Counted from the first letter of the stretch, positions 11,431 through 21,696 are shown. The stretch is DNA of 64,000 nt from Streptomyces sp. CB02414 (GCF_001905385.1 NZ_LIPF01000002.1:124001-188000), one strand, 5' to 3'. Notes: generated by a model not told the origin, from the sequence alone. Made by a program: numbers and translations.

Positions 11431-11449
11431 TTGAGTTACATCGACTCAA
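11431..11449. promoter_or_regulatory. HAIR operator (HspR-associated inverted repeat) of lon
   Basis: The sequence reads TTGAGT-N7-ACTCAA, matching the HAIR consensus CTTGAGT-N7-ACTCAAG in everything but the outermost pair. It sits 22 bp before the lon start. Lon is an established member of the HspR/HAIR regulon in Streptomyces, so repression by HspR with DnaK as co-repressor is expected. Confidence 0.9.
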
Positions 11450-11571
11450 TGAAAGGGAGTCCCGGAATGTTCCCCAAGGGCTGTTCGCTCTGAGCGATCA
11501 ATCTCCACGGCGACCCGCCTTCCGGGAGAGCACCGTGGAACCGCCCGGCATTCCTTTGCCAGGATGGGCCG

Positions 11572-12264
11572 ATGCCCCTCACTTCTTCCCACGACGCCCC
11601 CGAAGTGCTGGACCGCCGCGAGGGCCCGCACGGTGAGGTCGTCCTGCGCCGGCACGGGGCGCTGCTGCAGATCATCGCGAACGGCTGCTTCCTGATGGAC
11701 ACCTCCGACGGGCGCTCGGAGCGGCGACTGGTCGACGCGGCGGCCGAGGCGCTCACCGTCTCCGGCGGGCGGCCCGCGCCGCACCTGCTCATCGGCGGTC
11801 TCGGCGTCGGCTTCTCGCTCGCACACGCGGCCGCGGACCCTCGGTGGGGCCGGATCGCGGTCGTCGAGCGCGAGCGCGCCGTCATCGACTGGCACCGGGG
11901 CGGCCCCCTCGCGGAGCTGTCCGCCGAGGCGCTGGCCGACCCCCGCGCGGAGGTCGTCGAATCGGATCTGGTCCGTTACGTCAATGAGACTTCCGACACG
12001 TATGACGCGCTCTGCCTCGACATCGACAACGGGCCCGGCTGGACCGTCACCGAGGACAACGACGGGCTGTACGCGCCGGCCGGACTGGCGGGCTGCGCAA
12101 GGGCGTTGAGGCCCGGCGGGGTGCTCGCCGTATGGTCCGCCCAGCCCTCTCCGGAATTCGAAGAAACCTTGCGTAATGCCGGGTTCCAGCAGGTGCGTAC
12201 CGAAGAGATCCCGGTTGCCCGGGGCGTTCCGGACGTCGTCCACCTCGCCGTCGGGCCTGGATAG
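11572..12264 (+). CDS. Spermidine synthase-like / SAM-fold methyltransferase protein
   Basis: A 230-residue protein with the Rossmann fold of the spermidine-synthase family: 'HLLIGGLGVGFSLAHA' as motif I near residue 65, 'IAVVERERAVIDWHR' with the acidic residue that would contact the nucleoside, and 'YDALCLDIDNGP' as motif III. It lacks the N-terminal beta domain of true aminopropyltransferases, so polyamine synthesis is not implied. Cytoplasmic. It stands alone between lon (divergent) and the response-regulator gene downstream. Function beyond the fold is unknown. Confidence 0.75.
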   Translation: MPLTSSHDAPEVLDRREGPHGEVVLRRHGALLQIIANGCFLMDTSDGRSERRLVDAAAEALTVSGGRPAPHLLIGGLGVGFSLAHAAADPRWGRIAVVERERAVIDWHRGGPLAELSAEALADPRAEVVESDLVRYVNETSDTYDALCLDIDNGPGWTVTEDNDGLYAPAGLAGCARALRPGGVLAVWSAQPSPEFEETLRNAGFQQVRTEEIPVARGVPDVVHLAVGPG

Positions 12265-12386
12265 CAAAGGCGCGGCCGATCCCCGTACGCTGCTGCCCTG
12301 ACGCGGTCATTCAAGCGTCAATCGCAGTCATGCGCAGACGAGGGATCACCCCACTGATTCCGGTAAGCACACCTCAGGGGCGGGCG

Positions 12387-13127
12387 ATGGAGCAGACACA
12401 GACCTCCCACAACGGCACGGCGACGGCGACCCAGGGCGCTCAGCGCCGGGTGCTGGTGGTCGAGGACGACCAGACGATCGTCGACGCCATCGCGACCCGC
12501 CTGCGCGCCGAGGGGTTCCTGGTGCAAACGGCGGGCGACGGGCCGGCCGCGGTCGACACGGCCGAGGCCTGGCAGCCCGACCTGCTGATCCTCGACATCA
12601 TGCTGCCCGGCTTCGACGGCCTGGAGGTCTGCCGGCGCGTGCAGGCCCAGCGGCCGGTGCCGGTGCTGATGCTCACCGCGCGGGACGACGAGACGGACAT
12701 GCTGGTCGGCCTCGGCGTGGGCGCCGACGACTACATGACCAAGCCGTTCTCCATGCGCGAGCTGGCCGCGCGCGTGCACGTGCTGCTGCGCCGGGTGGAG
12801 CGGGCCGTGGTGGCCGCCTCCACGCCGCGCAGCGGCATCCTGCGCCTCGGCGAACTGGAGATCGACCACGCGCAGCGCCGGGTGCGGGTGCGCAGTGAGG
12901 ACGTGCACCTCACGCCCACCGAGTTCGACCTGCTGGTCTGCCTGGCGAACACGCCCCGCGCGGTGCTCTCCCGCGAGCAGCTGCTGGCCGAGGTCTGGGA
13001 CTGGGCGGACGCCTCCGGCACCCGGACCGTCGACAGCCACATCAAGGCACTGCGCCGCAAGATCGGCGCCGAGCGCATCCGTACGGTGCACGGCGTGGGG
13101 TACGCGCTGGAGACGCCGACGCCATGA
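12387..13127 (+). CDS. OmpR/PhoB-family response regulator
   Basis: A 246-residue two-component regulator. The receiver domain spans about residues 25-140 with the acidic pair VVEDD, phospho-acceptor Asp in LLILDIMLPG and Lys in MTKPFS. The winged-helix DNA-binding domain follows, with 'LTPTEFDLLVCL' and the recognition helix 'SRTVDSHIKALRRKIG'-like segment near the end. A 20-residue Thr/Ser-rich leader precedes the receiver. The ATG at 12387 follows AGGGGCGG; the frame extends upstream without a better site. The stop overlaps the kinase ATG by 4 bp, so the pair is translationally coupled. Confidence 0.95.
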   Translation: MEQTQTSHNGTATATQGAQRRVLVVEDDQTIVDAIATRLRAEGFLVQTAGDGPAAVDTAEAWQPDLLILDIMLPGFDGLEVCRRVQAQRPVPVLMLTARDDETDMLVGLGVGADDYMTKPFSMRELAARVHVLLRRVERAVVAASTPRSGILRLGELEIDHAQRRVRVRSEDVHLTPTEFDLLVCLANTPRAVLSREQLLAEVWDWADASGTRTVDSHIKALRRKIGAERIRTVHGVGYALETPTP

Positions 13128-14248
13128 GCCGAGGGCGGGATGCCGCACGGAGGAGCCCCGGCCCCCGGAGAACCGGGGAACCCTGGGGCGGCGTACGCCC
13201 GTTCTCGATCAAGACCAAGCTGGGCGCGCTGGTCGTCACGTCGGTGCTGATCACCACCGGGCTGTCGGTGATCGCGGTGCACACCAAGACGGAGCTGCGC
13301 TTCATCACGGTCTTCTCGATGATCGCCACACTGCTGATCACGCAGTTCGTGGCGCACTCGCTGACCGCGCCGCTGGACGAGATGAACGCCGTGGCCCGGT
13401 CCATCTCGCACGGCGACTACACCCGCCGGGTGCGCGAGAACCGCCGCGACGAGCTGGGCGACCTGGCCGTCACCATCAACCGCATGGCCGACGACCTGGA
13501 GGCCCAGGACCTCCAGCGCAAGGAGCTGGTCGCGAACGTCTCGCACGAGCTGCGCACCCCCATCGCGGGCCTGCGCGCGGTGCTGGAGAACATCGTCGAC
13601 GGGGTCACCGAGGCCGATCCGGAGACGATGCGCACGGCGCTCGGGCAGACGGAGCGGCTCGGCCGGCTGGTGGAGACGCTGCTGGACCTCTCCCGCCTGG
13701 ACAACGGCGTCGTACCGCTGCGCAAGCGGCGCTTCGAGGTGTGGCCGTACCTCTCGGGCGTGCTGAAGGAGGCCAACATGGTCGCCTCCGCGCGCGCGGG
13801 CATCGCCTCCGGCTCCGGCAGCCACACCCGCACCGACGTGCACCTGGCGCTCGACGTCTTCCCGTCCGACCTCACCGTGCACGCCGACCCGGAGCGCATC
13901 CACCAGGTCGTCGCCAACCTCATCGACAACGCCGTGAAGCACAGTCCGCCGCACGGCCGGGTGACGGTCAGGGCGCGGCGCGGCGAGTTTCCCGAGTCGC
14001 TGGAGCTGGAGGTCCTCGACGAGGGGCCCGGCATTCCGCGCTCGGAGTGGCGCCGGGTGTTCGAACGGTTCAACCGGGGTTCGGTGTCCCGGCCGCACGG
14101 TCCGGGCAGCGACGGCGGCACCGGGCTGGGCCTGGCGATCGCGCGCTGGGCGGTGGATCTGCACGGCGGCCGGATCGGCGTGGCCGAATCCGAGCGGGGC
14201 TGCCGGATTCTCATCACTCTTCCGGGCCTGCCGACGGCTCCGAGTTGA
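13124..14248 (+). CDS. HAMP-containing sensor histidine kinase
   Basis: A 374-residue membrane kinase paired with the preceding regulator. Two close membrane segments (about residues 33-52 and 60-78) leave only a very short extracytoplasmic loop. HAMP follows, then HisKA with the phospho-acceptor His in SHELRTP, and HATPase_c with N-box NLIDNAVKH, G1 DEGPGIP and G2 GGTGLGLAI. The tiny loop suggests an intramembrane or cell-envelope signal rather than a soluble ligand. The gap to the kgd start is about 280 bp and appears to carry its promoter. Confidence 0.94.
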   Translation: MSRGRDAARRSPGPRRTGEPWGGVRPFSIKTKLGALVVTSVLITTGLSVIAVHTKTELRFITVFSMIATLLITQFVAHSLTAPLDEMNAVARSISHGDYTRRVRENRRDELGDLAVTINRMADDLEAQDLQRKELVANVSHELRTPIAGLRAVLENIVDGVTEADPETMRTALGQTERLGRLVETLLDLSRLDNGVVPLRKRRFEVWPYLSGVLKEANMVASARAGIASGSGSHTRTDVHLALDVFPSDLTVHADPERIHQVVANLIDNAVKHSPPHGRVTVRARRGEFPESLELEVLDEGPGIPRSEWRRVFERFNRGSVSRPHGPGSDGGTGLGLAIARWAVDLHGGRIGVAESERGCRILITLPGLPTAPS

Positions 14249-14529
14249 CGTAGGGTTCGAAGCGGAGCGCCAAGATCCACTGGCGTCCGCGCAGACGGAC
14301 ACGTGTGATCAGGCACAGGCCCGCGTTTTCCCGGCGCCGGGTCGCGGTCTCCCCTTCCCGCACGCAACGGAACCTCGCTTGTTTCCCGCCATTTCCAGCG
14401 CCGAAACGCAGTCTGCGATGTGACTTACGCGACGATGAACGGGCCCGGTCTGACCTTCCGGGTCGGGGAGGCGTAGCCTTGATTCCCGCTGTCCACCATC
14501 TTGTGAAGCGGAAGAGGGCGGTTCTCGCC

Positions 14530-17500
14530 GTGTCGCCACAGTCCCCCAGTAACTCGAGCATCTCGACCGACACCGACCAAGCGGGCAACGCGGGCAAGAA
14601 CCCCGCGGCCGCCTTCGGTGCCAACGAATGGCTCGTCGACGAGATCTATCAGCAGTACCTCCAGGACCCGAACTCCGTGGACCGAGCCTGGTGGGACTTC
14701 TTCGCCGACTACAAGCCCGGAGCGGCCGCTGCCCAGTCCGCCTCCGGCACCGCGGCCACGGACTCCGGCAGCACCCCCCAGGCCTCCCCCGCGCCGCAGG
14801 CGCAGGCGCCCGCCCCGGCCCAGCCGCAGGCGGCGCCCCAGCAGGCGGCCCCCGCGAAGCAGGCCGCGCAGCCCGCCGCTGCCGCCCCCGCGGCTCCGGC
14901 CGCCCCGGCCGCGAAGCCCGCCGCCCCGGCCAAGCCCGCGGCCGCCAAGCCGCAGGCCAAGGCCGCCGCGCCCGCCAAGGACGCCGGCTCGGCGCCCGAG
15001 GGTCCGGAGACGGTGACCCTGCGCGGCCCCGCCGCCGCGGTCGCGAAGAACATGAACGCCTCGCTGGAGCTGCCCACGGCCACGTCCGTGCGCGCGGTCC
15101 CGGTGAAGCTGCTGTTCGACAACCGCATCGTCATCAACAACCACCTCAAGCGCGCCCGGGGCGGGAAGATCTCCTTCACGCACCTGATCGGCTACGCGAT
15201 GGTGCAGGCCATCAAGGCCATGCCGGCGATGAACCACTCGTTCGGCGAGAAGGACGGCAAGCCGACCCTCGTCAAGCCGGCGCACGTCAACCTCGGCCTC
15301 GCCATCGACCTGGTCAAGCCCAACGGCGACCGCCAGCTGGTCGTCGCGGCGATCAAGAAGGCCGAGACCATGAACTTCTTCGAGTTCTGGCAGGCCTACG
15401 AGGACATCGTCCGCCGCGCCCGCGACAACAAGCTGACGATGGACGACTTCTCCGGCGTCACCGTCTCGCTGACCAACCCCGGCGGCCTCGGCACCGTCCA
15501 CTCCGTGCCGCGCCTGATGCCCGGCCAGTCGGTCATCATGGGCGTCGGCTCCATGGACTACCCGGCGGAGTTCCAGGGCACCTCCCAGGACACCCTGAAC
15601 AAGCTCGGCATCTCGAAGGTCATGACGCTCACGTCGACCTACGACCACCGGGTCATCCAGGGCGCCGCCTCCGGCGAGTTCCTGCGCCAGGTCGCCAACC
15701 TGCTCCTCGGCGAGAACGGCTTCTACGACGAGATCTTCAAGGCGCTGCGCATCCCCTACGAGCCGGTCCGCTGGCTCAAGGACATCGACGCCTCGCACGA
15801 CGACGACGTCACCAAGGCCGCCCGCGTCTTCGAGCTGATCCACTCCTACCGGGTCCGCGGCCACGTCATGGCCGACACCGACCCGCTGGAGTACCAGCAG
15901 CGCAAGCACCCCGACCTGGACATCACCGAGCACGGGCTCACCCTGTGGGACCTGGAGCGCGAGTTCGCGGTCGGCGGCTTCGCCGGCAAGTCCCTGATGA
16001 AGCTGCGCGACATCCTCGGCGTGCTGCGCGACTCGTACTGCCGCACCACCGGCGTCGAGTTCATGCACATCCAGGACCCGAAGCAGCGCAAGTGGATCCA
16101 GGACCGCATCGAGCGCTCGCACACCAAGCCGGAGCGCGAGGAGCAGCTGCGCATCCTGCGCCGCCTGAACGCGGCGGAGGCCTTCGAGACCTTCCTGCAG
16201 ACGAAGTACGTCGGCCAGAAGCGGTTCTCCCTGGAGGGCGGCGAGTCCGTCATCCCGCTGCTGGACGCGGTCATCGACTCGGCGGCCGAGTCCCGCCTGG
16301 ACGAGGTCGTCATCGGCATGGCCCACCGCGGCCGGCTGAACGTCCTGGCCAACGTGGTCGGCAAGTCGTACGCGCAAATCTTCCGCGAGTTCGAGGGCAA
16401 CCTCGACCCGAAGTCGATGCACGGCTCCGGCGACGTGAAGTACCACCTGGGCGCCGAGGGCACCTTCACCGGCCTGGACGGCGAGCAGATCGCGGTCTCG
16501 CTGGTCGCCAACCCCTCGCACCTGGAGGCGGTCGACCCGGTCCTGGAGGGCGTCTCGCGCGCCAAGCAGGACATCATCAACAAGGGCGGCACGGACTTCA
16601 CCGTCCTGCCGGTGGCGATCCACGGCGACGCGGCCTTCGCGGGCCAGGGCGTGGTGGCCGAGACCCTGAACATGTCGCAGCTGCGCGGCTACCGCACCGG
16701 CGGCACGGTCCACGTCGTCATCAACAACCAGGTCGGCTTCACCGCCGCCCCGGAGTCCTCGCGCTCCTCGATGTACGCCACCGACGTGGCCCGCATGATC
16801 GAGGCCCCGATCTTCCACGTGAACGGCGACGACCCGGAGGCCTGCGTCCGGGTGGCGCGGCTCGCCTTCGAGTTCCGCCAGGCGTTCAACAAGGACGTGG
16901 TGATCGACCTCATCTGCTACCGCCGCCGCGGTCACAACGAGACCGACAACCCGGCCTTCACCCAGCCGCTGATGTACGACCTGATCGACAAGAAGCGCTC
17001 GGTGCGCAAGCTGTACACCGAGTCCCTCATCGGTCGCGGCGACATCACCCTGGAGGAGGCCGAGCAGGCGCTGCAGGACTACCAGGGCCAGCTGGAGAAG
17101 GTCTTCACCGAGGTCCGCGAGGCCGTCTCGCAGCCGGCCGCCTCGGAGCCCTCGGACCCGCAGGCGGAGTTCCCGGTGTCCGTGAACACCGCGATCACCG
17201 CGGAGACCGTCAAGCGGATCGCCGAGTCCCAGGTCAACATCCCCGACCACATCACCGTGCACCCGCGTCTGCTGCCGCAGTTGCAGCGCCGCGCGGCGAT
17301 GGTCGAGGACGGCACGATCGACTGGGGCATGGGCGAGACCCTGGCCGTCGGCTCGCTGCTCCTGGACGGCGTCCCGGTCCGGCTGTCCGGCCAGGACTCG
17401 CAGCGCGGCACCTTCGGGCAGCGCCATGCGGTCGTCATCGACCGTGAGACGGGCGACGAGTTCACGCCGCTGCTGTACCTGTCCGAGGACCAGGCCCGGT

Positions 17501-18366
17501 ACAACGTCTACAACTCCCTGCTCTCCGAGTACGCGGTGATGGGCTTCGAGTACGGCTACTCGCTGGCCCGCCCGGACGCGCTGGTGATGTGGGAGGCGCA
17601 GTTCGGCGACTTCGTCAACGGCGCGCAGACGGTCGTGGACGAGTTCATCTCGTCGGCCGAGCAGAAGTGGGCCCAGACCTCCGGCGTCACCCTCCTGCTG
17701 CCGCACGGCTACGAGGGCCAGGGCCCGGACCACTCCTCGGCCCGTATCGAGCGCTTCCTCCAGCTCTGCGCGCAGAACAACATGACGGTCGCGATGCCGA
17801 CCCTGCCGTCGAACTACTTCCACCTCCTGCGGTGGCAGGTGCACAACCCGCACCACAAGCCGCTGGTGGTCTTCACCCCGAAGTCGATGCTGCGCCTGAA
17901 GGCCGCGGCCTCGAAGGCGGAGGAGTTCACGACGGGCCAGTTCCGCCCGGTCATCGGCGACGACTCGGTCGACCCGGCCGCCGTCAAGAAGGTCGTCTTC
18001 ACCGCCGGCAAGGTCTACTACGACCTCGACGCCGAGCGGAAGAAGCGCGGTCTGACGGACACGGCCATCATCCGCATCGAGCGCCTGTACCCGCTGCCGG
18101 GTGCCGAGCTCCAGGCGGAGATCGCCAAGTACCCGAACGCCGAGAAGTACCTGTGGGCCCAGGAGGAGCCGGCGAACCAGGGTGCCTGGCCGTTCATCGC
18201 GCTCAACCTGATCGACCACCTGGACCTGGCGGTCGGCGCCGACGTCCCGCACGGCGAGCGCCTGCGCCGCATCTCGCGCCCGCACGGCTCGTCCCCGGCC
18301 GTCGGTTCCGCCAAGCGGCACCAGGCCGAGCAGGAGCAGCTGGTGCGTGAGGTGTTCGAGGCGTAG
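14530..18366 (+). CDS. kgd: Multifunctional 2-oxoglutarate decarboxylase/dehydrogenase (Kgd, SucA-like E1 fused to an E2 domain)
   Basis: A 1278-residue actinobacterial-type fusion. Residues 30-60 are the E1 N-terminal arm. About 150 residues of Ala/Pro/Lys linker follow, then an E2-type acyltransferase core ending in DHRVIQG (His of HxxxD-like site). The thiamine-dependent E1 fills the rest, with HRGRLN and [10 protein letters not shown]. There is no lipoyl domain, so it must work with lipoylated E2 from elsewhere, as in Mycobacterium. It converts 2-oxoglutarate toward succinyl-CoA or succinate semialdehyde in the TCA cycle. GTG 14530 is preceded by GAAGAGGG at 12 bp; earlier in-frame codons have no support. 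Confidence 0.95.
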   Translation: MSPQSPSNSSISTDTDQAGNAGKNPAAAFGANEWLVDEIYQQYLQDPNSVDRAWWDFFADYKPGAAAAQSASGTAATDSGSTPQASPAPQAQAPAPAQPQAAPQQAAPAKQAAQPAAAAPAAPAAPAAKPAAPAKPAAAKPQAKAAAPAKDAGSAPEGPETVTLRGPAAAVAKNMNASLELPTATSVRAVPVKLLFDNRIVINNHLKRARGGKISFTHLIGYAMVQAIKAMPAMNHSFGEKDGKPTLVKPAHVNLGLAIDLVKPNGDRQLVVAAIKKAETMNFFEFWQAYEDIVRRARDNKLTMDDFSGVTVSLTNPGGLGTVHSVPRLMPGQSVIMGVGSMDYPAEFQGTSQDTLNKLGISKVMTLTSTYDHRVIQGAASGEFLRQVANLLLGENGFYDEIFKALRIPYEPVRWLKDIDASHDDDVTKAARVFELIHSYRVRGHVMADTDPLEYQQRKHPDLDITEHGLTLWDLEREFAVGGFAGKSLMKLRDILGVLRDSYCRTTGVEFMHIQDPKQRKWIQDRIERSHTKPEREEQLRILRRLNAAEAFETFLQTKYVGQKRFSLEGGESVIPLLDAVIDSAAESRLDEVVIGMAHRGRLNVLANVVGKSYAQIFREFEGNLDPKSMHGSGDVKYHLGAEGTFTGLDGEQIAVSLVANPSHLEAVDPVLEGVSRAKQDIINKGGTDFTVLPVAIHGDAAFAGQGVVAETLNMSQLRGYRTGGTVHVVINNQVGFTAAPESSRSSMYATDVARMIEAPIFHVNGDDPEACVRVARLAFEFRQAFNKDVVIDLICYRRRGHNETDNPAFTQPLMYDLIDKKRSVRKLYTESLIGRGDITLEEAEQALQDYQGQLEKVFTEVREAVSQPAASEPSDPQAEFPVSVNTAITAETVKRIAESQVNIPDHITVHPRLLPQLQRRAAMVEDGTIDWGMGETLAVGSLLLDGVPVRLSGQDSQRGTFGQRHAVVIDRETGDEFTPLLYLSEDQARYNVYNSLLSEYAVMGFEYGYSLARPDALVMWEAQFGDFVNGAQTVVDEFISSAEQKWAQTSGVTLLLPHGYEGQGPDHSSARIERFLQLCAQNNMTVAMPTLPSNYFHLLRWQVHNPHHKPLVVFTPKSMLRLKAAASKAEEFTTGQFRPVIGDDSVDPAAVKKVVFTAGKVYYDLDAERKKRGLTDTAIIRIERLYPLPGAELQAEIAKYPNAEKYLWAQEEPANQGAWPFIALNLIDHLDLAVGADVPHGERLRRISRPHGSSPAVGSAKRHQAEQEQLVREVFEA

Positions 18367-18405
18367 CTCCCCCGCGGCGGCGCGACACCGCCGCGCGGCG
18401 CGTCC

Positions 18406-18446
18406 GGGCCGGGCCGCATCTCCTCTTCGGGGGTGCGGCCCGGCCC
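18406..18446 (+). terminator. Terminator downstream of kgd
   Basis: A 13-bp perfect stem (GGGCCGGGCCGCA / TGCGGCCCGGCCC) is followed by TTT. It lies between the kgd stop and the start of the small DUF6104-like gene. Confidence 0.8.
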
Positions 18447-18471
18447 TTTGCCTGCACTTATCCTTGACGGC

Positions 18472-18654
18472 ATGTACTTCACCGACCGTGGCATCGAGGA
18501 GCTGGAGAAGCGGCGCGGCGAGGAGGAGGTCACCTTCGAGTGGCTCGCCGAGCAGCTGCGGACCTTCGTCGACCTGAACCCGGACTTCGAAGTGCCGGTG
18601 GAGCGGCTGGCCACGTGGCTGGCGCGGCTGGACGACGAGGACGAGGACGAGTAG
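18472..18654 (+). CDS. Small conserved actinomycete protein (DUF6104-like)
   Basis: A 60-residue acidic helical protein beginning MYFTDRGIEELEKRR and ending in an Asp/Glu run. I recognise it as the short conserved Streptomyces family that regularly follows kgd, annotated elsewhere as DUF6104. No catalytic motif, membrane segment or metal ligand is visible. The ATG at 18472 lies only 26 bp after the kgd terminator, with no strong ribosome site, so the transcript may be leaderless. Function unknown. Confidence 0.8.
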   Translation: MYFTDRGIEELEKRRGEEEVTFEWLAEQLRTFVDLNPDFEVPVERLATWLARLDDEDEDE

Positions 18655-18696
18655 GCACGCACAGCCCTTACGGGCCGACGGCGCCCCGGGATGCCG

Positions 18697-19506
18697 TCAG
18701 GAGCGCCTGGAGAGGCCGTACGCCGTCCCGAGCGCGCCGTGCGCGAGCAGCAGTGCCCCCGCGGTGGTCCAGCCGCCGCTGCGGCGCCGCAGGCCCCAGA
18801 AGGTGAGCGGCAGACCGGCCGCCATCTGCGCCAGGGCGCGGGCTCCGGGGCCGCCCACCCAGGGCATCCAGGCGGCGAGGCGGCTCTCGTCGGCGGTCGG
18901 ACGGCGCCCGGGGGCCTCGGTCCGCCGGGAGCCGGGCAGGACGCCGGCGGCCGTTCCGAGGCGGTCCGCGCCTTCACCGGGGCCGAGCCCGGCGGGGAGA
19001 GTGATCCCCGCGCGCGTGAGCACCGCCAGCAGTCCCCGCAGCCTGGCGAGCGCGTCGGCCTCGCGGTCCCGGCGGGTCAGTCCGTCCAGCGCCTGGAGGT
19101 CAAGAACGGGGTCCAGCCCGAGCCGGACGGCGAACGTGCGCATGGCCTCCTCCTCGCCGGCCGGGGTGCCGTCCGCGAGCCACACGTAGCCGACGGGGCG
19201 GCGGAAGCCCGACGCGAGGGTGTAGCCGGCCCGGTCGGCGTCCCACCACAGGGCCAGTACGGGCCAGTCGGCGCCGACGGCGAGCGCCGCGGCCCAGCCG
19301 GTGACCACGCGGTCGACCGGTTCGCCGCCGTGCCGCCAGGGCCCGCCCTCCGGGACGAGCACGCTCCATCGCTCGCCGGCCGGGACCAGTGGCATGCGTT
19401 CGCCCAGCAGCGGGGCGACGGCGGCAACGGAGTCCGGACCGGCGCGGCACAGGAGCAGGGCGCCGGGGCCGACGGCGGAGTCGGGGGCGAACTCTTCTGT
19501 CGACAT
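18697..19506 (-). CDS. Hypothetical protein with hydrophobic C-terminus
   Basis: A protein of about 269 residues that I do not recognise. Codon use is that of a real Streptomyces gene, with G/C strongly preferred at third positions. The first 200 residues are globular with no motif I can name. The last 50 contain two Ala/Gly/Leu-rich stretches around an Arg-rich turn (LRRRSGG), perhaps a hairpin or amphipathic anchor. The ATG at 19506 is preceded in frame by GTG 19512; neither has a ribosome site. It is divergent from the DUF4097 gene. Confidence 0.65.
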   Translation of the reverse strand: MSTEEFAPDSAVGPGALLLCRAGPDSVAAVAPLLGERMPLVPAGERWSVLVPEGGPWRHGGEPVDRVVTGWAAALAVGADWPVLALWWDADRAGYTLASGFRRPVGYVWLADGTPAGEEEAMRTFAVRLGLDPVLDLQALDGLTRRDREADALARLRGLLAVLTRAGITLPAGLGPGEGADRLGTAAGVLPGSRRTEAPGRRPTADESRLAAWMPWVGGPGARALAQMAAGLPLTFWGLRRRSGGWTTAGALLLAHGALGTAYGLSRRS

Positions 19507-19583
19507 GCTCACAAACTAAGTCAAATCCCCATCGTCGGCCGGTCACGCATCACCGGAACGAGTGTCTTGACTTTCCGTGCCCG

Positions 19584-19615
19584 CGATATATCGTGAATAG
19601 TGAAGGACGCGATAT
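19584..19615. promoter_or_regulatory. Candidate PadR operator upstream of the DUF4097-PadR operon
   Basis: A perfect palindrome, CGATATATCG, at 19584-19593 is followed 15 bp later by the half-like CGCGATAT at 19608-19615. AT-rich ATAT-containing inverted repeats of this kind are typical PadR binding sites. The position just before the operon suggests autoregulation by the PadR protein encoded as its second gene. Confidence 0.55.
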
Positions 19616-19643
19616 GCCGCGTTCGGTCGAGGAGGTCTGCACC

Positions 19644-20600
19644 ATGTCCGAGTGGTCCGTCGCGGAGCCCAGGAAGCTCACCTTCGACGAGTCCGTCAGC
19701 GAGCTCCAGGTACGCATCGTCCATGGAACAGTGAACGTCGTGGGCACGGACGAGGGTTCCGCCCGCCTGGAGGTCTCCGAGATCGAGGGGCCACCCCTGA
19801 TCGTGACCCAGCAGGACGGCGTGCTCACCGTGGCCTACGAGGACCTGCCCTGGAAGGGCTTCCTCAAATGGCTCGACCGCAAGGGCTGGCGCCGCAACGC
19901 GGTGGTCTCCCTCGCCGTTCCGACCAGCACCCGCGTGGAGGTCGGGGTGGTCGGTGCGGCGGCCGTCGTCTCGGGGCTGGCGGGCCGCGCCGAGGTGAAG
20001 GGCGTCTTCGGGGACACCACGCTGGTGAGCCTCACGGGCCCGGTCCGCGCCGACACCGTCTCGGGGAACGTGGAGGCGCAGGCCCTCTCCGGCGACCTGC
20101 GCTTCAATTCGGTCTCCGGGGACCTCACGGTGGTGGAGGCGGGTTCCTCCGTGCGGGCCGACTCGGTGAGCGGTTCGATGGTCGTCGACCTGGACACGAC
20201 GGGCGGGCCGACCGACATCAGCCTGAACAGCGTCTCGGGCGAGATCGCCATCCGGCTGCCGCAGCCGGCCGACGCGAAGGTGGAGGCCAACACGGCGAGC
20301 GGCTCCGTCTCCAACGCCTTCGAGGACCTGCGGGTGACCGGCCAGTGGGGCGCCAAGCGGATCACCGGCCGGCTCGGCGCGGGCAACGGCCGGCTGAAGG
20401 CCACCACGGTCTCCGGCTCGATCGCCCTGCTGCGCCGCCCGGCGACGGAGGAGGCGCCGTGGGAGGACGATGCGCCGGGTCCGGCTTCCGGCCCGGTGGG
20501 CGACGGGCAGGACGACTCGGGGGACAATTCCGCTTCCGGCCGGGACCACGGCGCCACCGGCGCCCCGGCCGACAGCACGACCGACAAGAAGGTGCTCTGA
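19644..20600 (+). CDS. DUF4097-family beta-strand-repeat protein
   Basis: A 318-residue protein made of short beta-repeats, with recurring 'V-SG-' units such as DTVSGNVEA, NSVSGDLTV and DSVSGSMVV that build a right-handed beta-helix/DUF4097 fold. The last 50 residues are low-complexity and acidic. No signal peptide. Proteins of this family usually accompany PadR or LiaF-type envelope-stress regulators. ATG 19644 follows GGAGG by 8 bp; an in-frame ATG at 19614 lies inside the operator region and is less likely. The PadR gene begins 1 bp after its stop. Confidence 0.85.
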   Translation: MSEWSVAEPRKLTFDESVSELQVRIVHGTVNVVGTDEGSARLEVSEIEGPPLIVTQQDGVLTVAYEDLPWKGFLKWLDRKGWRRNAVVSLAVPTSTRVEVGVVGAAAVVSGLAGRAEVKGVFGDTTLVSLTGPVRADTVSGNVEAQALSGDLRFNSVSGDLTVVEAGSSVRADSVSGSMVVDLDTTGGPTDISLNSVSGEIAIRLPQPADAKVEANTASGSVSNAFEDLRVTGQWGAKRITGRLGAGNGRLKATTVSGSIALLRRPATEEAPWEDDAPGPASGPVGDGQDDSGDNSASGRDHGATGAPADSTTDKKVL

Positions 20601-20601
20601 C

Positions 20602-21669
20602 ATGCCCCCCGTCTTCGCGCACGGCCGCCTCCGCCTCTACCTCCTCAAGCTCCTGGACGAGGCACCGCGCCACGGCTACGAGGTGATCCGCCTCCTCGAG
20701 GAGCGCTTCCAGGGCCTGTACGCGCCGTCGGCGGGCACGGTGTACCCGCGCCTGGCCAAGCTGGAGGCCGAGGGCCTGGTCACCCACACCACCGAGGGCG
20801 GACGCAAGGTGTACGCCATCACGGACGCCGGCCGTGCCGAGTTGTCCGACCGCAGCGGTGAACTGGCCGACCTGGAGCTGGAGATCCGCGAGTCGGTCGC
20901 CGAGCTCGCCGCCGAGATCCGGGCCGACGTCCGCGGTGCCGCGGGTGACCTGCGCCGGGAGATGCGCGCCGCGGCCGGCGCGGCACGCCGGGGCACCGGC
21001 TCCGGTGCGCAGGGCGAGGGGGACTCCTTCGCCACCGGCACCGCGGGCGCCGACGACAAGGAGGCCTGGCGCGCGGCCAAGGAGGAGATGCGGCGCGTCA
21101 AGCAGGAGTGGAAGGAGCAGGCCCGCCGCGCCAAGGACGAGAGCCGCCGCGCCCGCGAGGAGGCCCAGCGGGCCCGGCGCCAGGCCAAGGAGGCCCAGGA
21201 GCGGGCCCGGACGCAGGCGCAGGAGGAAGTGCAGCGCATCGCCCAGCGGGTCCAGGAACAGGTGCAGGACCACTTCGCACGGGGCGACTGGCCGACGGGG
21301 CTGCGCGAGGGACTCAGCGAACTGGCCAAGGAGGTCGGAGACTTCGGCAAGGACTTCGGGAAGGAGTTCGGCCGGGACTGGGGCTTCGGCCGCTCCGACG
21401 ACGCCACGTCCGGGCACCGGGCCGAGTACTCCGCCACGCCCGAGGACTTCCCGGCCGGTTACGAGCCCGCCTGGGCCCACGAGGACACCGCGGAGTCCAC
21501 CGGCGATCCCGCCCGTGACCTGGACCGGCTGCTCGACCGCTTCCGGGACGACATCCGGGACGCGGCCCGGGACCACGGGGTCACGGCCGACCAGCTCCGC
21601 GAGTCACGCCGGCACCTGTCGGCAGCCGCGGCTCACATCGGAGCGATACTGCGGGCCCCCAAGCCCTGA
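20602..21669 (+). CDS. PadR-family regulator with long coiled-coil C-terminal extension
   Basis: A 355-residue regulator. Residues 8-80 form the PadR winged helix (LYLLKLLDEAPRHGYEVI, GTVYPRLAKLEAEGLV, wing GGRKVYAIT). The remainder is unusually long: a Lys/Arg/Glu/Ala-rich heptad stretch at about 150-225 that should form a charged coiled coil, then an FGKDFGKEFGRDWGFG repeat and an acidic tail. Ordinary PadR proteins are 100-180 residues. It is co-transcribed with the DUF4097 gene, whose product may be its regulatory partner. The extension could mediate oligomerisation or protein contacts. Confidence 0.88.
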   Translation: MPPVFAHGRLRLYLLKLLDEAPRHGYEVIRLLEERFQGLYAPSAGTVYPRLAKLEAEGLVTHTTEGGRKVYAITDAGRAELSDRSGELADLELEIRESVAELAAEIRADVRGAAGDLRREMRAAAGAARRGTGSGAQGEGDSFATGTAGADDKEAWRAAKEEMRRVKQEWKEQARRAKDESRRAREEAQRARRQAKEAQERARTQAQEEVQRIAQRVQEQVQDHFARGDWPTGLREGLSELAKEVGDFGKDFGKEFGRDWGFGRSDDATSGHRAEYSATPEDFPAGYEPAWAHEDTAESTGDPARDLDRLLDRFRDDIRDAARDHGVTADQLRESRRHLSAAAAHIGAILRAPKP

Positions 21670-21696
21670 GCCCCGGGGGCCGCGGAGCCGCTTCCG

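Noticed and set aside
14425-18321. A very long open frame (about 1,300 codons) on the minus strand opposite kgd
   Set aside because: It mirrors the Kgd coding frame, lacks any recognisable domain and has the composition expected from GC-biased third positions. It is a shadow.
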